NCBI GenBank assembly: GCA_964368445.1
Contig: CAYJAY010000005.1
Location: 39,970-103,969, forward strand
DNA: 64,000 bases
Direction: 5' to 3'
Source of the DNA: CAYJAY01 sp964368445
GTDB lineage: Bacteria > Bacillota > Clostridia > Oscillospirales > Ruminococcaceae
This document shows, piece by piece, positions 26,699 through 35,735 of the stretch. Position numbers and translations under genes: made by a program. The notes beneath the pieces are model-generated. The model was not told where the DNA came from, made no database searches, and saw only the letters and a list, made by a program, of their open reading frames with translations. Within the stretch, counting starts at the first letter, position 1. Each line of letters opens with the position of its first letter.

Positions 26699-27152
26699 AA
26701 TTAGGAATGAGGAATGAATTGTTAATTAGGAATGAGGAATGAGGAATGAGGAATGAGGAATGAATGTGTCGCACTTCGTGCGATTATTTTAATAGTTCTC
26801 TCAAGCCTGTTTTCTGCTATTCCGATGCTTTCCCGGTTTCTGTTTCGTGCGATTATTTTAATAATCTCTTATTTCTCGTTCCTGTAGTTGTAATTCCGTT
26901 ATTTCTCGTTCCTGTTTTCTGCTATTCCTTTGTTTTGTTGTTCCTGTTTTGTGTGATTTATTTGTTTTGTTGGCTGTGAAACTTTTGGTTAGTTAATGAT
27001 TTTACGAAGTGTGAAATTAAAAATTATTGTCCCACATTTTATGCGGTTGTATGAATATTCTTTTCAATCAATCGTTATCGCTTGCGATAACGACACCTTC
27101 ATTCCTAATTCCTCATTCCACATTCCTCATTTTATATGCTACATTCCTCATT
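26699..27152 (-). repeat. Heptamer/hairpin element B, gene-less relative of element A
   Basis: Shares with element A the GAGGAAT heptamers, the tcgcacttcgtgcga hairpin, the tail ctctcaagcctgttttctgc and gattccgatgctttcc-type stretch, and the terminal gttatcgcttgcgataac hairpin with gacacc. It lacks the four-helix-bundle gene and has an internal duplication of tail sequence (about 26845-26930). It lies between pilB and pilT in the same orientation as A. Confidence 0.8.
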
Positions 27153-27159
27153 AACAAAA

Positions 27160-28872
27160 CTACTGATGTTTTTCCGCCGTGACTTTAATCATCTCGTTAT
27201 ACGTCGTGACGCCGGTCAACACAAGTTCGGTGACGTTTGTCCTGAGTGTTTTCATGCCGTTTTTCTCGGCGATGTTCATGATGTCTTCGGTCGACATGCG
27301 TGCCAAAATTGCTCGGCGAATTTCGGGGGTTATCTGCATTATCTCGTATACGCCTATTCGGTCGTAATATCCTGTGTCGTTGCAAAGCGAACAACCGACA
27401 GGGTCGTAAACCATGTATTCTTGATATGGGTCGAGGTTTAAGTTGTGTTTTTCTGCGTGTGTCGCGCTTCTCGGTTTTCGACAAGCTTTGCAAAGTCGAC
27501 GGACAAGACGCTGGGCTACGATGCCGGAAAGCGAATCCGCAAGAAGATATGATTCGATTCCCATCTCGAGCAAACGCGTTATCGTCGCCGCGGAACTGTT
27601 GGTGTGGAGCGTTGAAACCACGATGTGTCCCGTTATCGAAGCACTAACCGCAATCGCCGCCGTTTCTTCGTCGCGGATCTCTCCGACCATTATGATGTCG
27701 GGGTCAAGACGAAGGATCGAACGCAACGAACTTGCAAACGTGAGGTTTGCTTTCGGGTTAACTTGAACTTGGTTAACTCCCGAAATCTGTGCCTCGACAG
27801 GATCTTCGATCGTTATGATGTTGATATCGTCGGTGTTAAGTTCGGTTATCGCCGCGTAAAGTGTGGTCGACTTACCGCTTCCGGTAGGGCCCGTTACAAG
27901 GATTATTCCGTTGGGAATAGACAATATATCGTCGAAAACTCGAAGTTCGTCTTTGGTCATTCCAAGTTCGTGCTTGTTTCGGATTAGCCCGGAAGAAGAG
28001 GAGATACGCATAACTATCTTTTCGCCGTACGACGTCGGGATAACCGCGACACGTGCGTCATATTCGGCGCGGTCGATGTTCATCGAGAAACGGCCGTCTT
28101 GCGGTTTTCTTCGTTCCGAAATGTCCATGCCACTCATTATCTTGATACGCGTCGTGAGCGCCGGCAAAAGGTTTATGTCATACAACATCTTTTCGTACAA
28201 CACGCCGTCGACACGATAGCGGATTCGAACTTGCTTTTCAAGCGGGTCAAAGTGTATGTCACTCGCCCTTTGGCGAACCGCTTGTTCAATTATCGAACGA
28301 ACAAGCTGAACTATCGGGGCGCTGTCCAGTTCTTCTTGAGACGCCGCTTGTTGTTCTTCAAGCTGTTGAATTTGTTCTTCGCGCTCTTTAACATATTGCT
28401 CGGCGGTCTGCATAGCCTCGCCCGTTCCAAAATGTTTGTCGAGAACGACGTTGATTTCGCCTATCGTCGCAATTCTAACCTCTATCATGCAATGGGTTAT
28501 AATCGCTATGTCCTCTTGCGCCGTCATGTCAAGCGGGTTTGACATAGCAAGAATCAAGACGTTTGAGTTTTGACTGCTGTATTTAATCGGCAAAACGTTG
28601 TGTTTACGAAGTATCGAACCGCTTACAAGCCCGATAATCTCGGGGTCGATACGAATACCGTGGAGGTCTATCCTCGGGATATTAAGCTGTAGTTGTAAAG
28701 CGTCCGCTATGTCGCTGTCCGTTACAAACCCCAATTCGATCAAACAGTCGCCAAGCCAACGATGTAACTTTTTTTGAAGCTTCAACGCTTCGTTTAACTG
28801 TTCTTCTGTGATAACGTTCTTAATTACGAGCAGGTCGCCAAGACGCAGACGTTTTAGAGATTCATTGTTCAT
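27160..28872 (-). CDS. pilB: Pilus extension ATPase PilB
   Basis: 570 residues. The N-terminal GspE_N domain (RLGDLLVIKNVITEEQLNEAL) is followed by Walker A GPTGSGKST near residue 328, Walker B DPDIIMVGEIRDEE near 393, the His box STLHTNSSAATITRL near 420, and a zinc motif of two Cys pairs (CKACRK near 460 and CSLCNDTG near 490). It powers pilus assembly. First gene of the leftward T4P operon; ribosome site CGGAG about 11 bases before ATG. Confidence 0.96.
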   Translation of the reverse strand: MNNESLKRLRLGDLLVIKNVITEEQLNEALKLQKKLHRWLGDCLIELGFVTDSDIADALQLQLNIPRIDLHGIRIDPEIIGLVSGSILRKHNVLPIKYSSQNSNVLILAMSNPLDMTAQEDIAIITHCMIEVRIATIGEINVVLDKHFGTGEAMQTAEQYVKEREEQIQQLEEQQAASQEELDSAPIVQLVRSIIEQAVRQRASDIHFDPLEKQVRIRYRVDGVLYEKMLYDINLLPALTTRIKIMSGMDISERRKPQDGRFSMNIDRAEYDARVAVIPTSYGEKIVMRISSSSGLIRNKHELGMTKDELRVFDDILSIPNGIILVTGPTGSGKSTTLYAAITELNTDDINIITIEDPVEAQISGVNQVQVNPKANLTFASSLRSILRLDPDIIMVGEIRDEETAAIAVSASITGHIVVSTLHTNSSAATITRLLEMGIESYLLADSLSGIVAQRLVRRLCKACRKPRSATHAEKHNLNLDPYQEYMVYDPVGCSLCNDTGYYDRIGVYEIMQITPEIRRAILARMSTEDIMNIAEKNGMKTLRTNVTELVLTGVTTYNEMIKVTAEKHQ

Positions 28873-29582
28873 TATTTAAACAACTCCGAAATTTTTTTTA
28901 TTTATTTTGAATTTTTCAAACAAAAAATATTTTTTTCATAACAAGGCTAAAAAATACATAGGTTTAAATTAAACAGGATTATCTGTTGTTGTTTATTTTT
29001 TGCAATGGTTTTCCTTTAATTACATGTATACCATATCTAGTAACGTAGATACGATTTTGTTTGTTTGCACACTATATCTTCGCATGAAAAATAAAGACAT
29101 TTGTTCATTTTTGCATATTCAACAAATTATGTCCACAAAACTTGTGCTAGATGATGGAAGTATTATAACATATATTATTTTAAATTTCTACATTTTTGGT
29201 TAATTTTTATGTATAAAAAAATAACAATAAGTGAACATACTGATAAACCGTGTAATACATGACAAATTTTGTCGTATTTGAGTAATTTTATTAATTTTTA
29301 CCGCAAAAAAGACGACGAGGAAATTTTTGGTAGTGTGTAATATTTTTTTTTATTTTTCGCATATGATTTCTGAAAATAGCGTTTTGACAATCAATTCTAT
29401 TCGTGCTTGCGTATAGTTGAACAATAAGCGATATTGATATATTTAATACACCACAATAATAATTTTAGAGATGTTTGATAAAAAAGTGACAAGTGTTTTG
29501 TTGAATTAGTCAACCGTGAAAATCACAAAATCCAGCCGACCACAGGTGTGGACGCGGTGCGTCTTTGTTTTTAGACACACAA
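28873..29582. other. AT-rich non-coding stretch upstream of pilB
   Basis: About 700 bp without a convincing gene. It must hold the promoter of the T4P operon, but no unambiguous -35/-10 pair was picked. A 67-codon frame at 29000-29203 lacks a ribosome site and looks like chance. No riboswitch was recognised. Confidence 0.5.
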
Positions 29583-29608
29583 AAACGGACAGGTTTCCCT
29601 GTCCGTTT
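29583..29608 (-). terminator. Rho-independent terminator
   Basis: An 11-bp perfect stem, aaacggacagg with cctgtccgttt, has a 4-base loop and is followed on the minus strand by TTTTG. It lies 38 bp after the zinc-ribbon membrane protein gene. Confidence 0.85.
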
Positions 29609-29645
29609 GGCTGTTATAAATTAAAACCACTGTTTTTTAACAAGA

Positions 29646-30545
29646 TTAAACCTTATTTTCTGTGTTGGTTTCTTTAGCTTTTGCTTTGGTTGTTTTTGGG
29701 GCAGAAGCCGAAGATTTTGGGGCAGAAGCGGCTACGACTTCGGGTTGTTTTTCTTCCGCCTCGGGTTTCTTTTCCGCCTCGGGTTTCACATCAAATTTAA
29801 ATCCGCAACCGCTACAAAACTTTGCGTCTACTGGAAGTCTTGTTCCACAGTCGGAACAGAATTTAAATCCGGGGGTTACGCCAACCGTTTTTGTGACGAT
29901 GGGAGCAACATATTTCGGCATTAATTCGTAATACGACGCTTGAAGCAATCCGACAAAAACCGGGAAAAACGCAGTGACTGCTAAGGCCGCCACAAAGTAT
30001 AAAATCATGAACAAAACGCCGATAAACGGAATAAACGAAAGCGCAAGAAGAAGGCCAAGCGACAAAGTTACAACAGCGTACACGATTAAATCGCAAGCGA
30101 ACATCATGGCGCGTCTGCCTTTTGTTTGTTCTATTGAAAGCTTAAGCGCTTTTGTTGCGGAAACTTCGGGTTGTGTCATGAGAATGTACGGAACATAGCG
30201 ATAGCTATATGTTTTGATTATCGCAAAGACAACCCCAACAATCGGGATAAGCGCCCAAAGTAGAACCCAAAGAAACGCCCAAGCCATTCCGCCGGCTATT
30301 CTTATAAAATCTTTGAACCCCAAGAAAAGCTGGTCGGCGCTCACCTGTTCGCCTTTAAGACCCGAAAGGTAAACCATTGACATTCCGGCGAACAACACCA
30401 AAACGATAGGTATCGTGATGAGCGGAATAACTCCGAAAACCATGATAAGGCTATAGAGCAACATTGAAAGAAGCGAAAGCCCCCAAAGGGTTAGAGGTTT
30501 TTTCTTCAAAACGTTGATGCAGTTTGTAAATAAGTATGTAATCAT
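29646..30545 (-). CDS. Membrane protein with C-terminal double zinc ribbon
   Basis: 299 residues. About six membrane helices (residues 15-220) are arranged like DUF975-type proteins. A zinc ribbon follows, with CxxC pairs FCSDCG and FCSGCG at about 234-256, and then a low-complexity K/E/P/A tail. GAGGAGG precedes the ATG. Function unknown; the soluble ribbon is presumably cytoplasmic. Monocistronic, with its own terminator. Confidence 0.6.
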   Translation of the reverse strand: MITYLFTNCINVLKKKPLTLWGLSLLSMLLYSLIMVFGVIPLITIPIVLVLFAGMSMVYLSGLKGEQVSADQLFLGFKDFIRIAGGMAWAFLWVLLWALIPIVGVVFAIIKTYSYRYVPYILMTQPEVSATKALKLSIEQTKGRRAMMFACDLIVYAVVTLSLGLLLALSFIPFIGVLFMILYFVAALAVTAFFPVFVGLLQASYYELMPKYVAPIVTKTVGVTPGFKFCSDCGTRLPVDAKFCSGCGFKFDVKPEAEKKPEAEEKQPEVVAASAPKSSASAPKTTKAKAKETNTENKV

Positions 30546-30782
30546 TTTTTTGCCTCCTCTTATATCTCTGTTTTAATACTATAAAATCATTTATAACACA
30601 AAAGCGGTTTAATGTCAATAAATCGACAGTTTTCGCGGATTGTGCGTGGTTTTGCGTCGTTTGTGCCGAGTGAAAATTTAAGATTAAGGTAAGATTAAAG
30701 AAAAAAAGGGGTGCAATTTTTTAAAATCTATTGTATAATTTTAATAATTATGAAATTATTCTAATATAAGGGAAACGCTTTG

Positions 30783-31571
30783 ATGAAACAGATCTCAATT
30801 CCGGAATTTAAACAGGAAGTTTTCACGCCCAAAAAGAACAAATATTGTATGCTTATCCCACTTTTTAATGAGGGGGAACGCTTTAAGTCGCAAACGCAAA
30901 AGATGAAAGAGCAAGGTGTCTTTGAGATAGTGGACGTCGTTATATGCGACGCCGGAAGTAGCGACGGAGCGTGTGAGCCGGAATATCTTGAACAAAACGG
31001 ATATCGCGCAAAGCTAACCCGCCTTGGCAACGGAAGATACAGCACCGACATAAAGATGGGATATTTCTGGGCTATCGAACAAGGGTATGACGGGTTTATA
31101 ACGGTGGACGGAAACGACAAGGACGACACGACGGCGACAAAAGATTTTGTCAAAGCGTTGGACGACGGGTTTGACTATGTTCAAGGTTCGCGGTTTATCA
31201 AAGGCGGAAAAGGGATAAACACGCCGTTTGTTCGCCATGTTGCAATGCGTTTCATAAACGAACCGGTCATGTCTGTCTGTTCCAAAAGACATCTAACCGA
31301 CACGACAAACGGTTTTAGAGCATATTCAAACAAATTTCTAACCGACGAGAGGGTCGAGCCGTTTCGAGAGGTTTTCTATGGCTATGAACTTATATACTAT
31401 CTTCCGGTGACGGCGTGTCGCTTGGGGTTCAAGGTAACCGAAATTCCGGTTATAAGGGCGTATCCCGACAACGGCGAAGTTCCGTCCAAGATTGGCGGAA
31501 TTAAAGGCAACATATATCAACTTTCAATTCTTTGGAAGATAATAACCAAACAGTATAACGTTAAAGGTTAA
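30783..31571 (+). CDS. Family 2 glycosyltransferase (DPM1-like)
   Basis: 262 residues. PLFNEGERF near the start, CDAGSSDGA as nucleotide-sugar contact and VDGNDKDD near residue 105 as the metal-binding acidic motif place it in GT2. No membrane helices, so it is a soluble or peripheral enzyme using a lipid or sugar acceptor. I use the ATG at 30783; an adjoining TTG at 30780 is closer to AAGGGA and possible. A TATAAT box at 30734-30739 suggests a promoter. First gene of a three-gene glycan cluster. Confidence 0.8.
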   Translation: MKQISIPEFKQEVFTPKKNKYCMLIPLFNEGERFKSQTQKMKEQGVFEIVDVVICDAGSSDGACEPEYLEQNGYRAKLTRLGNGRYSTDIKMGYFWAIEQGYDGFITVDGNDKDDTTATKDFVKALDDGFDYVQGSRFIKGGKGINTPFVRHVAMRFINEPVMSVCSKRHLTDTTNGFRAYSNKFLTDERVEPFREVFYGYELIYYLPVTACRLGFKVTEIPVIRAYPDNGEVPSKIGGIKGNIYQLSILWKIITKQYNVKG

Positions 31572-31583
31572 GGTAGTTTTCAC

Positions 31584-32474
31584 ATGTATTTAATAGTGGG
31601 AGCAAACGGTTTTTTGGGGTCGTATCTTTTAAAATCGGTGCTTGAAAAAACCAATCAAAAGATAATTGCTGTTTCAAGGGATATCAAAAAACCGTTTCTA
31701 ACCGACAGCAGGGTTGAATGGATATCGGCTGATATAGAGGATTTGAACCAAGTTGAAAAACTTTGCAACAGGGTTAACACGGAACAACAGCCGTTAAAGG
31801 TTTTGTTTCTTGCGGCGTTCCACCACCCCGACAAGGTGGCGAAAGACCCGAAAAAAGCTTGGGGGATAAACATAACTTCGCTTGCGCTTTTTCTTGGGAA
31901 AGCAAATAATATTGAATGTCTTTTCTACCCCTCGACCGACAGCGTTTACGGCGACAGCATAGACGGATATGCGTTCAACGAGAACGACGATTTGAACCCT
32001 GTCAACGTATACGGCGGACAAAAGGTGTTGGCGGAACGTCTTGTGGTTGCGGCGGGACACAACGTTTTAAGATATCCGTTTTTGATAGGCGAAAGCTTGT
32101 TGCCACACAAAAAGCATTTTTATGATGTAATGTCGGAAGAGTTGCTTTCGGGCAATGAGTTTGAGCTTTTCTCGGACAGTTTTCGTTCGACATTGAGTTT
32201 TAAGCAGTGCGCAGACATGACAATCGAGATTGTCGAAAGGTTTGGAAACGAAGCTCCGAAAATCCTTAACGTTTGCGGCGACAACATGCTTTCAAAGTTT
32301 GATGTTGGGGTGGAAGTTGCGAAGAAACTCGGGGTGTCGGGGCAGCTTTTAAAACCGATATCGGTCAAACAAGGCGGCGAAATCTTTGAAACCAAACGCG
32401 CGGACAGCACCGTCATGGACAATTCTCTTTTGAAGAGGACGCTAGGTATAGAAGAGGTTAAACTTAAAATATAA
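31584..32474 (+). CDS. NAD(P)-dependent nucleotide-sugar epimerase/reductase (extended SDR)
   Basis: 296 residues. The N-terminal GANGFLGSYL Rossmann motif is near residue 6. The catalytic YGGQK (YxxxK) lies near residue 138 after PSTDSVYGD. The overall layout resembles RmlD/epimerase enzymes that reshape an activated sugar. It is 12 bp after the glycosyltransferase gene and 113 bp before the kinase gene, so the three probably make one glycan precursor. Substrate not determined. Confidence 0.8.
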   Translation: MYLIVGANGFLGSYLLKSVLEKTNQKIIAVSRDIKKPFLTDSRVEWISADIEDLNQVEKLCNRVNTEQQPLKVLFLAAFHHPDKVAKDPKKAWGINITSLALFLGKANNIECLFYPSTDSVYGDSIDGYAFNENDDLNPVNVYGGQKVLAERLVVAAGHNVLRYPFLIGESLLPHKKHFYDVMSEELLSGNEFELFSDSFRSTLSFKQCADMTIEIVERFGNEAPKILNVCGDNMLSKFDVGVEVAKKLGVSGQLLKPISVKQGGEIFETKRADSTVMDNSLLKRTLGIEEVKLKI

Positions 32475-32587
32475 TTTTTGTCAGAGGGCATTGGTCGGAG
32501 GACATCATGGTGGTGGTTGTATCATAGAAAACTATTGTGATTTTGTTTAAATGATGCTTTATTAATTAAAAAAATCGGAGGTTTCAC

Positions 32588-33565
32588 ATGTTAATCGTTC
32601 AAACTCCGTTTCGGCTTACGTTTTTCGGCGGCGGAACCGACATGCCAAAATATTATGAACAACACGGCGGAAAAGTTTTAAACGCAACGTTTGATAAATA
32701 TTGTTATCACACGATACGATATTTTCCGCAGTTTTTTGATTGGAAAAACCAATTCACATATTCAAAAATAGAACGTTTCGACAGCGCGGACGAGGTTGAA
32801 CATCCCGCCGTTCGCGAGGCGCTTAAACATCTTGATATGAAAGAAATCCAAATAACGTACGACGCCGATCTTCCGGCGCGTTCGGGGCTTGGAAGCAGCA
32901 GTTCTAACATGGTTGGGCTTTTGAATGGGCTCCATTCTTTGAGGGGCGAGTTTGTGGACAAGATGACGCTTGCCAAAGAAGCGGTTTATGTTGAGCGTAC
33001 GCTGTGCAACGAAGAAGGCGGAGTTCAAGACCAACTCGCGGCGGCGTTTGGCGGCCTTAACCACATGGAGTTCAATTCGGACGGCATAACCGTAACCCCG
33101 CTCATAGTAAAAAAACAACGTAAACAACAGCTTAACGACCATCTTTTGATGCTTTTCACGGGGTTTGTTAGATATTCGGGGGATACGTTGGCGGAGCAGA
33201 TTCGCAACACCGAGATGAACATTTCCGAGCTTAAAGAGATAGCGTCTCTTGTTGACGAGGGGGAAAAAATCCTTTTGGGTGACCGAGATATCTGTGATTT
33301 TGGGCGACTTCTCGACCATTCGTGGAACATAAAAAAGACGCTGTCAAGCAAGATAAGCAACAGCGATATCGACGAGATATATGCCACCGCTATCAAAAAC
33401 GGTGCGCTTGGCGGAAAACTCATGGGAGCGGGAGCGGGCGGTTTTATGCTTCTTTTCGCAAAACCCGAAAACCACGAGGCGATTAAATCTGCTTTAAACA
33501 AATTTAAAACAATTCCGTTTGAATTTGAAAACAGCGGAACAAAGGTTGTTTATTATAAACCTTAA
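32588..33565 (+). CDS. hddA: GHMP sugar kinase, D-glycero-D-manno-heptose 7-phosphate kinase-like
   Basis: 325 residues. RLTFFGGGTDMP near the start, the ATP-binding PARSGLGSSSS at about 98-108 and GGKLMGAGAGGF near the C-terminus define the HddA-type GHMP subgroup, which makes heptose 1,7-bisphosphate for GDP-heptose. Related members act on fucose. GGAGG lies 7 bases before ATG. The 3' end overlaps the converging spoVAE gene by 4 bp. Confidence 0.75.
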   Translation: MLIVQTPFRLTFFGGGTDMPKYYEQHGGKVLNATFDKYCYHTIRYFPQFFDWKNQFTYSKIERFDSADEVEHPAVREALKHLDMKEIQITYDADLPARSGLGSSSSNMVGLLNGLHSLRGEFVDKMTLAKEAVYVERTLCNEEGGVQDQLAAAFGGLNHMEFNSDGITVTPLIVKKQRKQQLNDHLLMLFTGFVRYSGDTLAEQIRNTEMNISELKEIASLVDEGEKILLGDRDICDFGRLLDHSWNIKKTLSSKISNSDIDEIYATAIKNGALGGKLMGAGAGGFMLLFAKPENHEAIKSALNKFKTIPFEFENSGTKVVYYKP

Positions 33566-33924
33566 CTTTGGTCTTTCGCTTTAAACAAAAGCGCGACAAT
33601 CACGCCAAAGATAAGCGCGCCGGTTATCCCTCCTGCGGAGGCGGTTAGACCTCCCGTTAAAACGCCGATTAATCCGTCGGCGTCGACCGCTTGTTTTACA
33701 CCGTCAAACAAGATGTGTCCAAACCCGATAATCGGAACGGTGGCTCCGGCTCCGGCAAAGTCTATGAACGGTTGGTATAGCCCGAAAAAACTCAAGACAG
33801 TTCCCGCGACCACAAATCCGCTTAGTATAATTGCGGGGTGGAGTTTTTTAAAATCGAGCAACAGCTGGCCAACAACGCATATTCCGCCACCCACCAAAAA
33901 AGCAATCATTAATTTTGTTATCAT
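33562..33924 (-). CDS. spoVAE: Stage V sporulation protein AE (SpoVAE)
   Basis: 120 residues, nearly all hydrophobic, with the family blocks GGGICVVGQLLLD, GAGATVPIIGFG and GGLTASAGGITGAL. SpoVA proteins form the dipicolinic-acid channel used during sporulation and germination. SpoVAC and SpoVAD are not beside it, which is unusual. The ribosome-site region (ggtgg) falls in the arm of a hairpin (33931-33986). The stop codon overlaps the convergent hddA-like gene. Confidence 0.9.
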   Translation of the reverse strand: MITKLMIAFLVGGGICVVGQLLLDFKKLHPAIILSGFVVAGTVLSFFGLYQPFIDFAGAGATVPIIGFGHILFDGVKQAVDADGLIGVLTGGLTASAGGITGALIFGVIVALLFKAKDQS

Positions 33925-33930
33925 AATATA

Positions 33931-33990
33931 AAATCATTCCACCATAAAAATAGTTGTTTTAAACCTATTTTGTGACGGAATGATTTTTTT
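33931..33990. terminator. Stem-loop with T-run upstream of spoVAE
   Basis: aaatcattcc (33931-33940) pairs with ggaatgattt (33977-33986), and an inner aaaatag/ctatttt stem is possible; seven T's run to 33990 on the plus strand. It could end rightward transcripts that pass hddA, or leftward flagellar transcripts before spoVAE. On the minus strand it also covers the spoVAE ribosome site. Confidence 0.55.
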
Positions 33991-34045
33991 ATACAAAAAC
34001 ATGATGTTTAATAAAAATTAGGAATTCCTCATTCAACCAACCCAA

Positions 34046-34342
34046 TTATTCGAGAGATTCGTTATTTTTAATTTTAGACGCCGTTATGATAAGCTCGCTG
34101 TAGATAGCCGCGACTATCTCGTAAAGTTCGGTTGGAATACTTGTGCCAACATCCAACATGCACAGCAAAGAGGACGCCGAATCGTCGCGGTATACCGGAA
34201 TACCGGTCTTTTCCGCGATGTTGATTATCCGTTCCGCAACCTCGCCATATCCCGAAGCTATGACGACGGGGGCGAGGTCCTTGTCTTTATCATATTTTAA
34301 AGCAACCGCTTTTATATCTTTCTCAGACTTTAACATCGACAC
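34046..34342 (-). CDS. FlhB C-terminal-domain homologue (FhlB/YlqH-like)
   Basis: 98 residues matching only the cytoplasmic C-terminal domain of the export-switch protein FlhB: AVALKYDKDKDLAPVVIASG, then IPVYRDD, and SIPTELYEIVAAIY. The NPTH autocleavage loop is absent, as in YlqH-type stand-alone proteins. They are thought to substitute for, or modulate, the FlhB switch in flagellar export. It overlaps the upstream FliK-like gene by 20 bp, so translation is probably coupled. Confidence 0.85.
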   Translation of the reverse strand: MSMLKSEKDIKAVALKYDKDKDLAPVVIASGYGEVAERIINIAEKTGIPVYRDDSASSLLCMLDVGTSIPTELYEIVAAIYSELIITASKIKNNESLE

Positions 34343-35735
34343 CTACCCTTTTATACGGCAATGATTTAAAAACGTCCATCAACGACCGTTCTTGATAGAG
34401 CGGTTCTATCTTTGTTATGCCGATTTTATAATCAAAACGTTCGGTGATTTTTTGCATTCTGCCTATGAAATATTCAAAACTATTCTCGTATCCCGGCGGA
34501 CAGTATAGATAAAAATCTAAAATGTTTTGTTCTTTTCTGAAAAACAGTTCAACCTCGAAACGCCCCATGCTTTCGACCTCGATGACAAGCAAAAAGTGTT
34601 TGCCTTCGCCGGCGTCTTTCGGCATGTCCTTTTCGTCGGCGTTCGGGTTTATCCAAATCTCGGCAAACGCGCGAAGATCGGCAAGCTCAACCGGGATTAT
34701 GTAATGTAAAAGCGGGGTAAAGTTACAAGGCGAAGACAAAAGACTATGTATAATCTTGTCGGTTTTCTCGCCGTTTTGCGAGTTTTTCTGGCTTTCGACA
34801 GCCTGTAATCCGATAAGGTTTATAAGCGAGTTCATGACGTTTGAATCCGACGTGTCCGCCGGAACCGGCCTGCCTAGGTTTGTTATGCTTTTTGTGAAAT
34901 CCGCTACCAATCGATTGAGTGTCGATTGGTCTTGGGGCGCTAGCTTTTTGCGAAGCCTAAACATAGCTTGGTTGAAAAACGCCGGGTCGGAACTAAACCG
35001 CGAAAGGTTATATTTAATTATCGACAAAACTTTGCTGCTTTTGGGGGATATGAGAAGGCTTTGTTCAAACTCTTTTATAAATTCAAGCGTCTGTTCTTTA
35101 AGCGTTGCGAACTCGGGTTTTTCGCTTTGATACCCCGTTATAAGTGTCTGAAGCGTGTTGAACCCTTCGCCGCCTTCTTTGTGGAGAGTTTGTAGATATT
35201 TTAAACTGTTTGCTATTCCGTCGAGGATATCCCCTTTGTTTGCGACGTTGTTAAGCGCCTTAAGCGACATCGCAATTAGATACTGCATTCCGTTGTTGTC
35301 TTTGTTCTTGTTGCTTATCTCTCTTAGGAAATCAAAGATTTCCCCTTTAAACCCTGTCGAAAACGTTTCTTGTTTTACAAGCTCTTGTTTAATATCCTCT
35401 GATTTTAGGATAAGCGCGTTAAACATCTGTTGAATTTCGGGGGTGACGGTTTTGTTGTTGGCGGGTAGAAGCTTAAAAAGTTCTTCAAGCATAAAGATGT
35501 TTTTTATATACGACGCGGCAACCGCCGGATCTTTTAACAGGTTCATCAACAACACAGGCGCGTCGCTGTTGTCGTTTAACATCGTGTTGTTTTTAAGTAT
35601 GTCTGATTGGTTGTGGGTTTGGACAACCTTTGAAAGCTCTGTTATCGAAAAAGCAGAACCGTCGATAGGTGGTTTGTTGTTCACTACCTGATTTTTGTTT
35701 ACTACAGGAGTTGTTACCTTAAGGATATCAGCCAA
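34323..35735 (-). CDS. FliK/YlqG-like flagellar protein
   Basis: 470 residues, mostly helical and soluble. The C-terminal section (about 350-470; HFLLVIEVESMGRFEVELFF) resembles the hook-length-control FliK C-domain, which contacts FlhB. Pairing with an FlhB-C homologue directly downstream repeats the ylqG-ylqH arrangement of Bacillus. The start is TTG at 35735, 8 bases after GGAGGG. The N-terminal half is not recognised. The call rests mainly on context plus the C-domain pattern. Confidence 0.6.
   Translation of the reverse strand: MADILKVTTPVVNKNQVVNNKPPIDGSAFSITELSKVVQTHNQSDILKNNTMLNDNSDAPVLLMNLLKDPAVAASYIKNIFMLEELFKLLPANNKTVTPEIQQMFNALILKSEDIKQELVKQETFSTGFKGEIFDFLREISNKNKDNNGMQYLIAMSLKALNNVANKGDILDGIANSLKYLQTLHKEGGEGFNTLQTLITGYQSEKPEFATLKEQTLEFIKEFEQSLLISPKSSKVLSIIKYNLSRFSSDPAFFNQAMFRLRKKLAPQDQSTLNRLVADFTKSITNLGRPVPADTSDSNVMNSLINLIGLQAVESQKNSQNGEKTDKIIHSLLSSPCNFTPLLHYIIPVELADLRAFAEIWINPNADEKDMPKDAGEGKHFLLVIEVESMGRFEVELFFRKEQNILDFYLYCPPGYENSFEYFIGRMQKITERFDYKIGITKIEPLYQERSLMDVFKSLPYKRVGVDVKV

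Noticed and set aside
29000..29203. 67-codon frame upstream of pilB
   Set aside because: No ribosome site, very AT-rich, composition unlike a protein of the neighbourhood.
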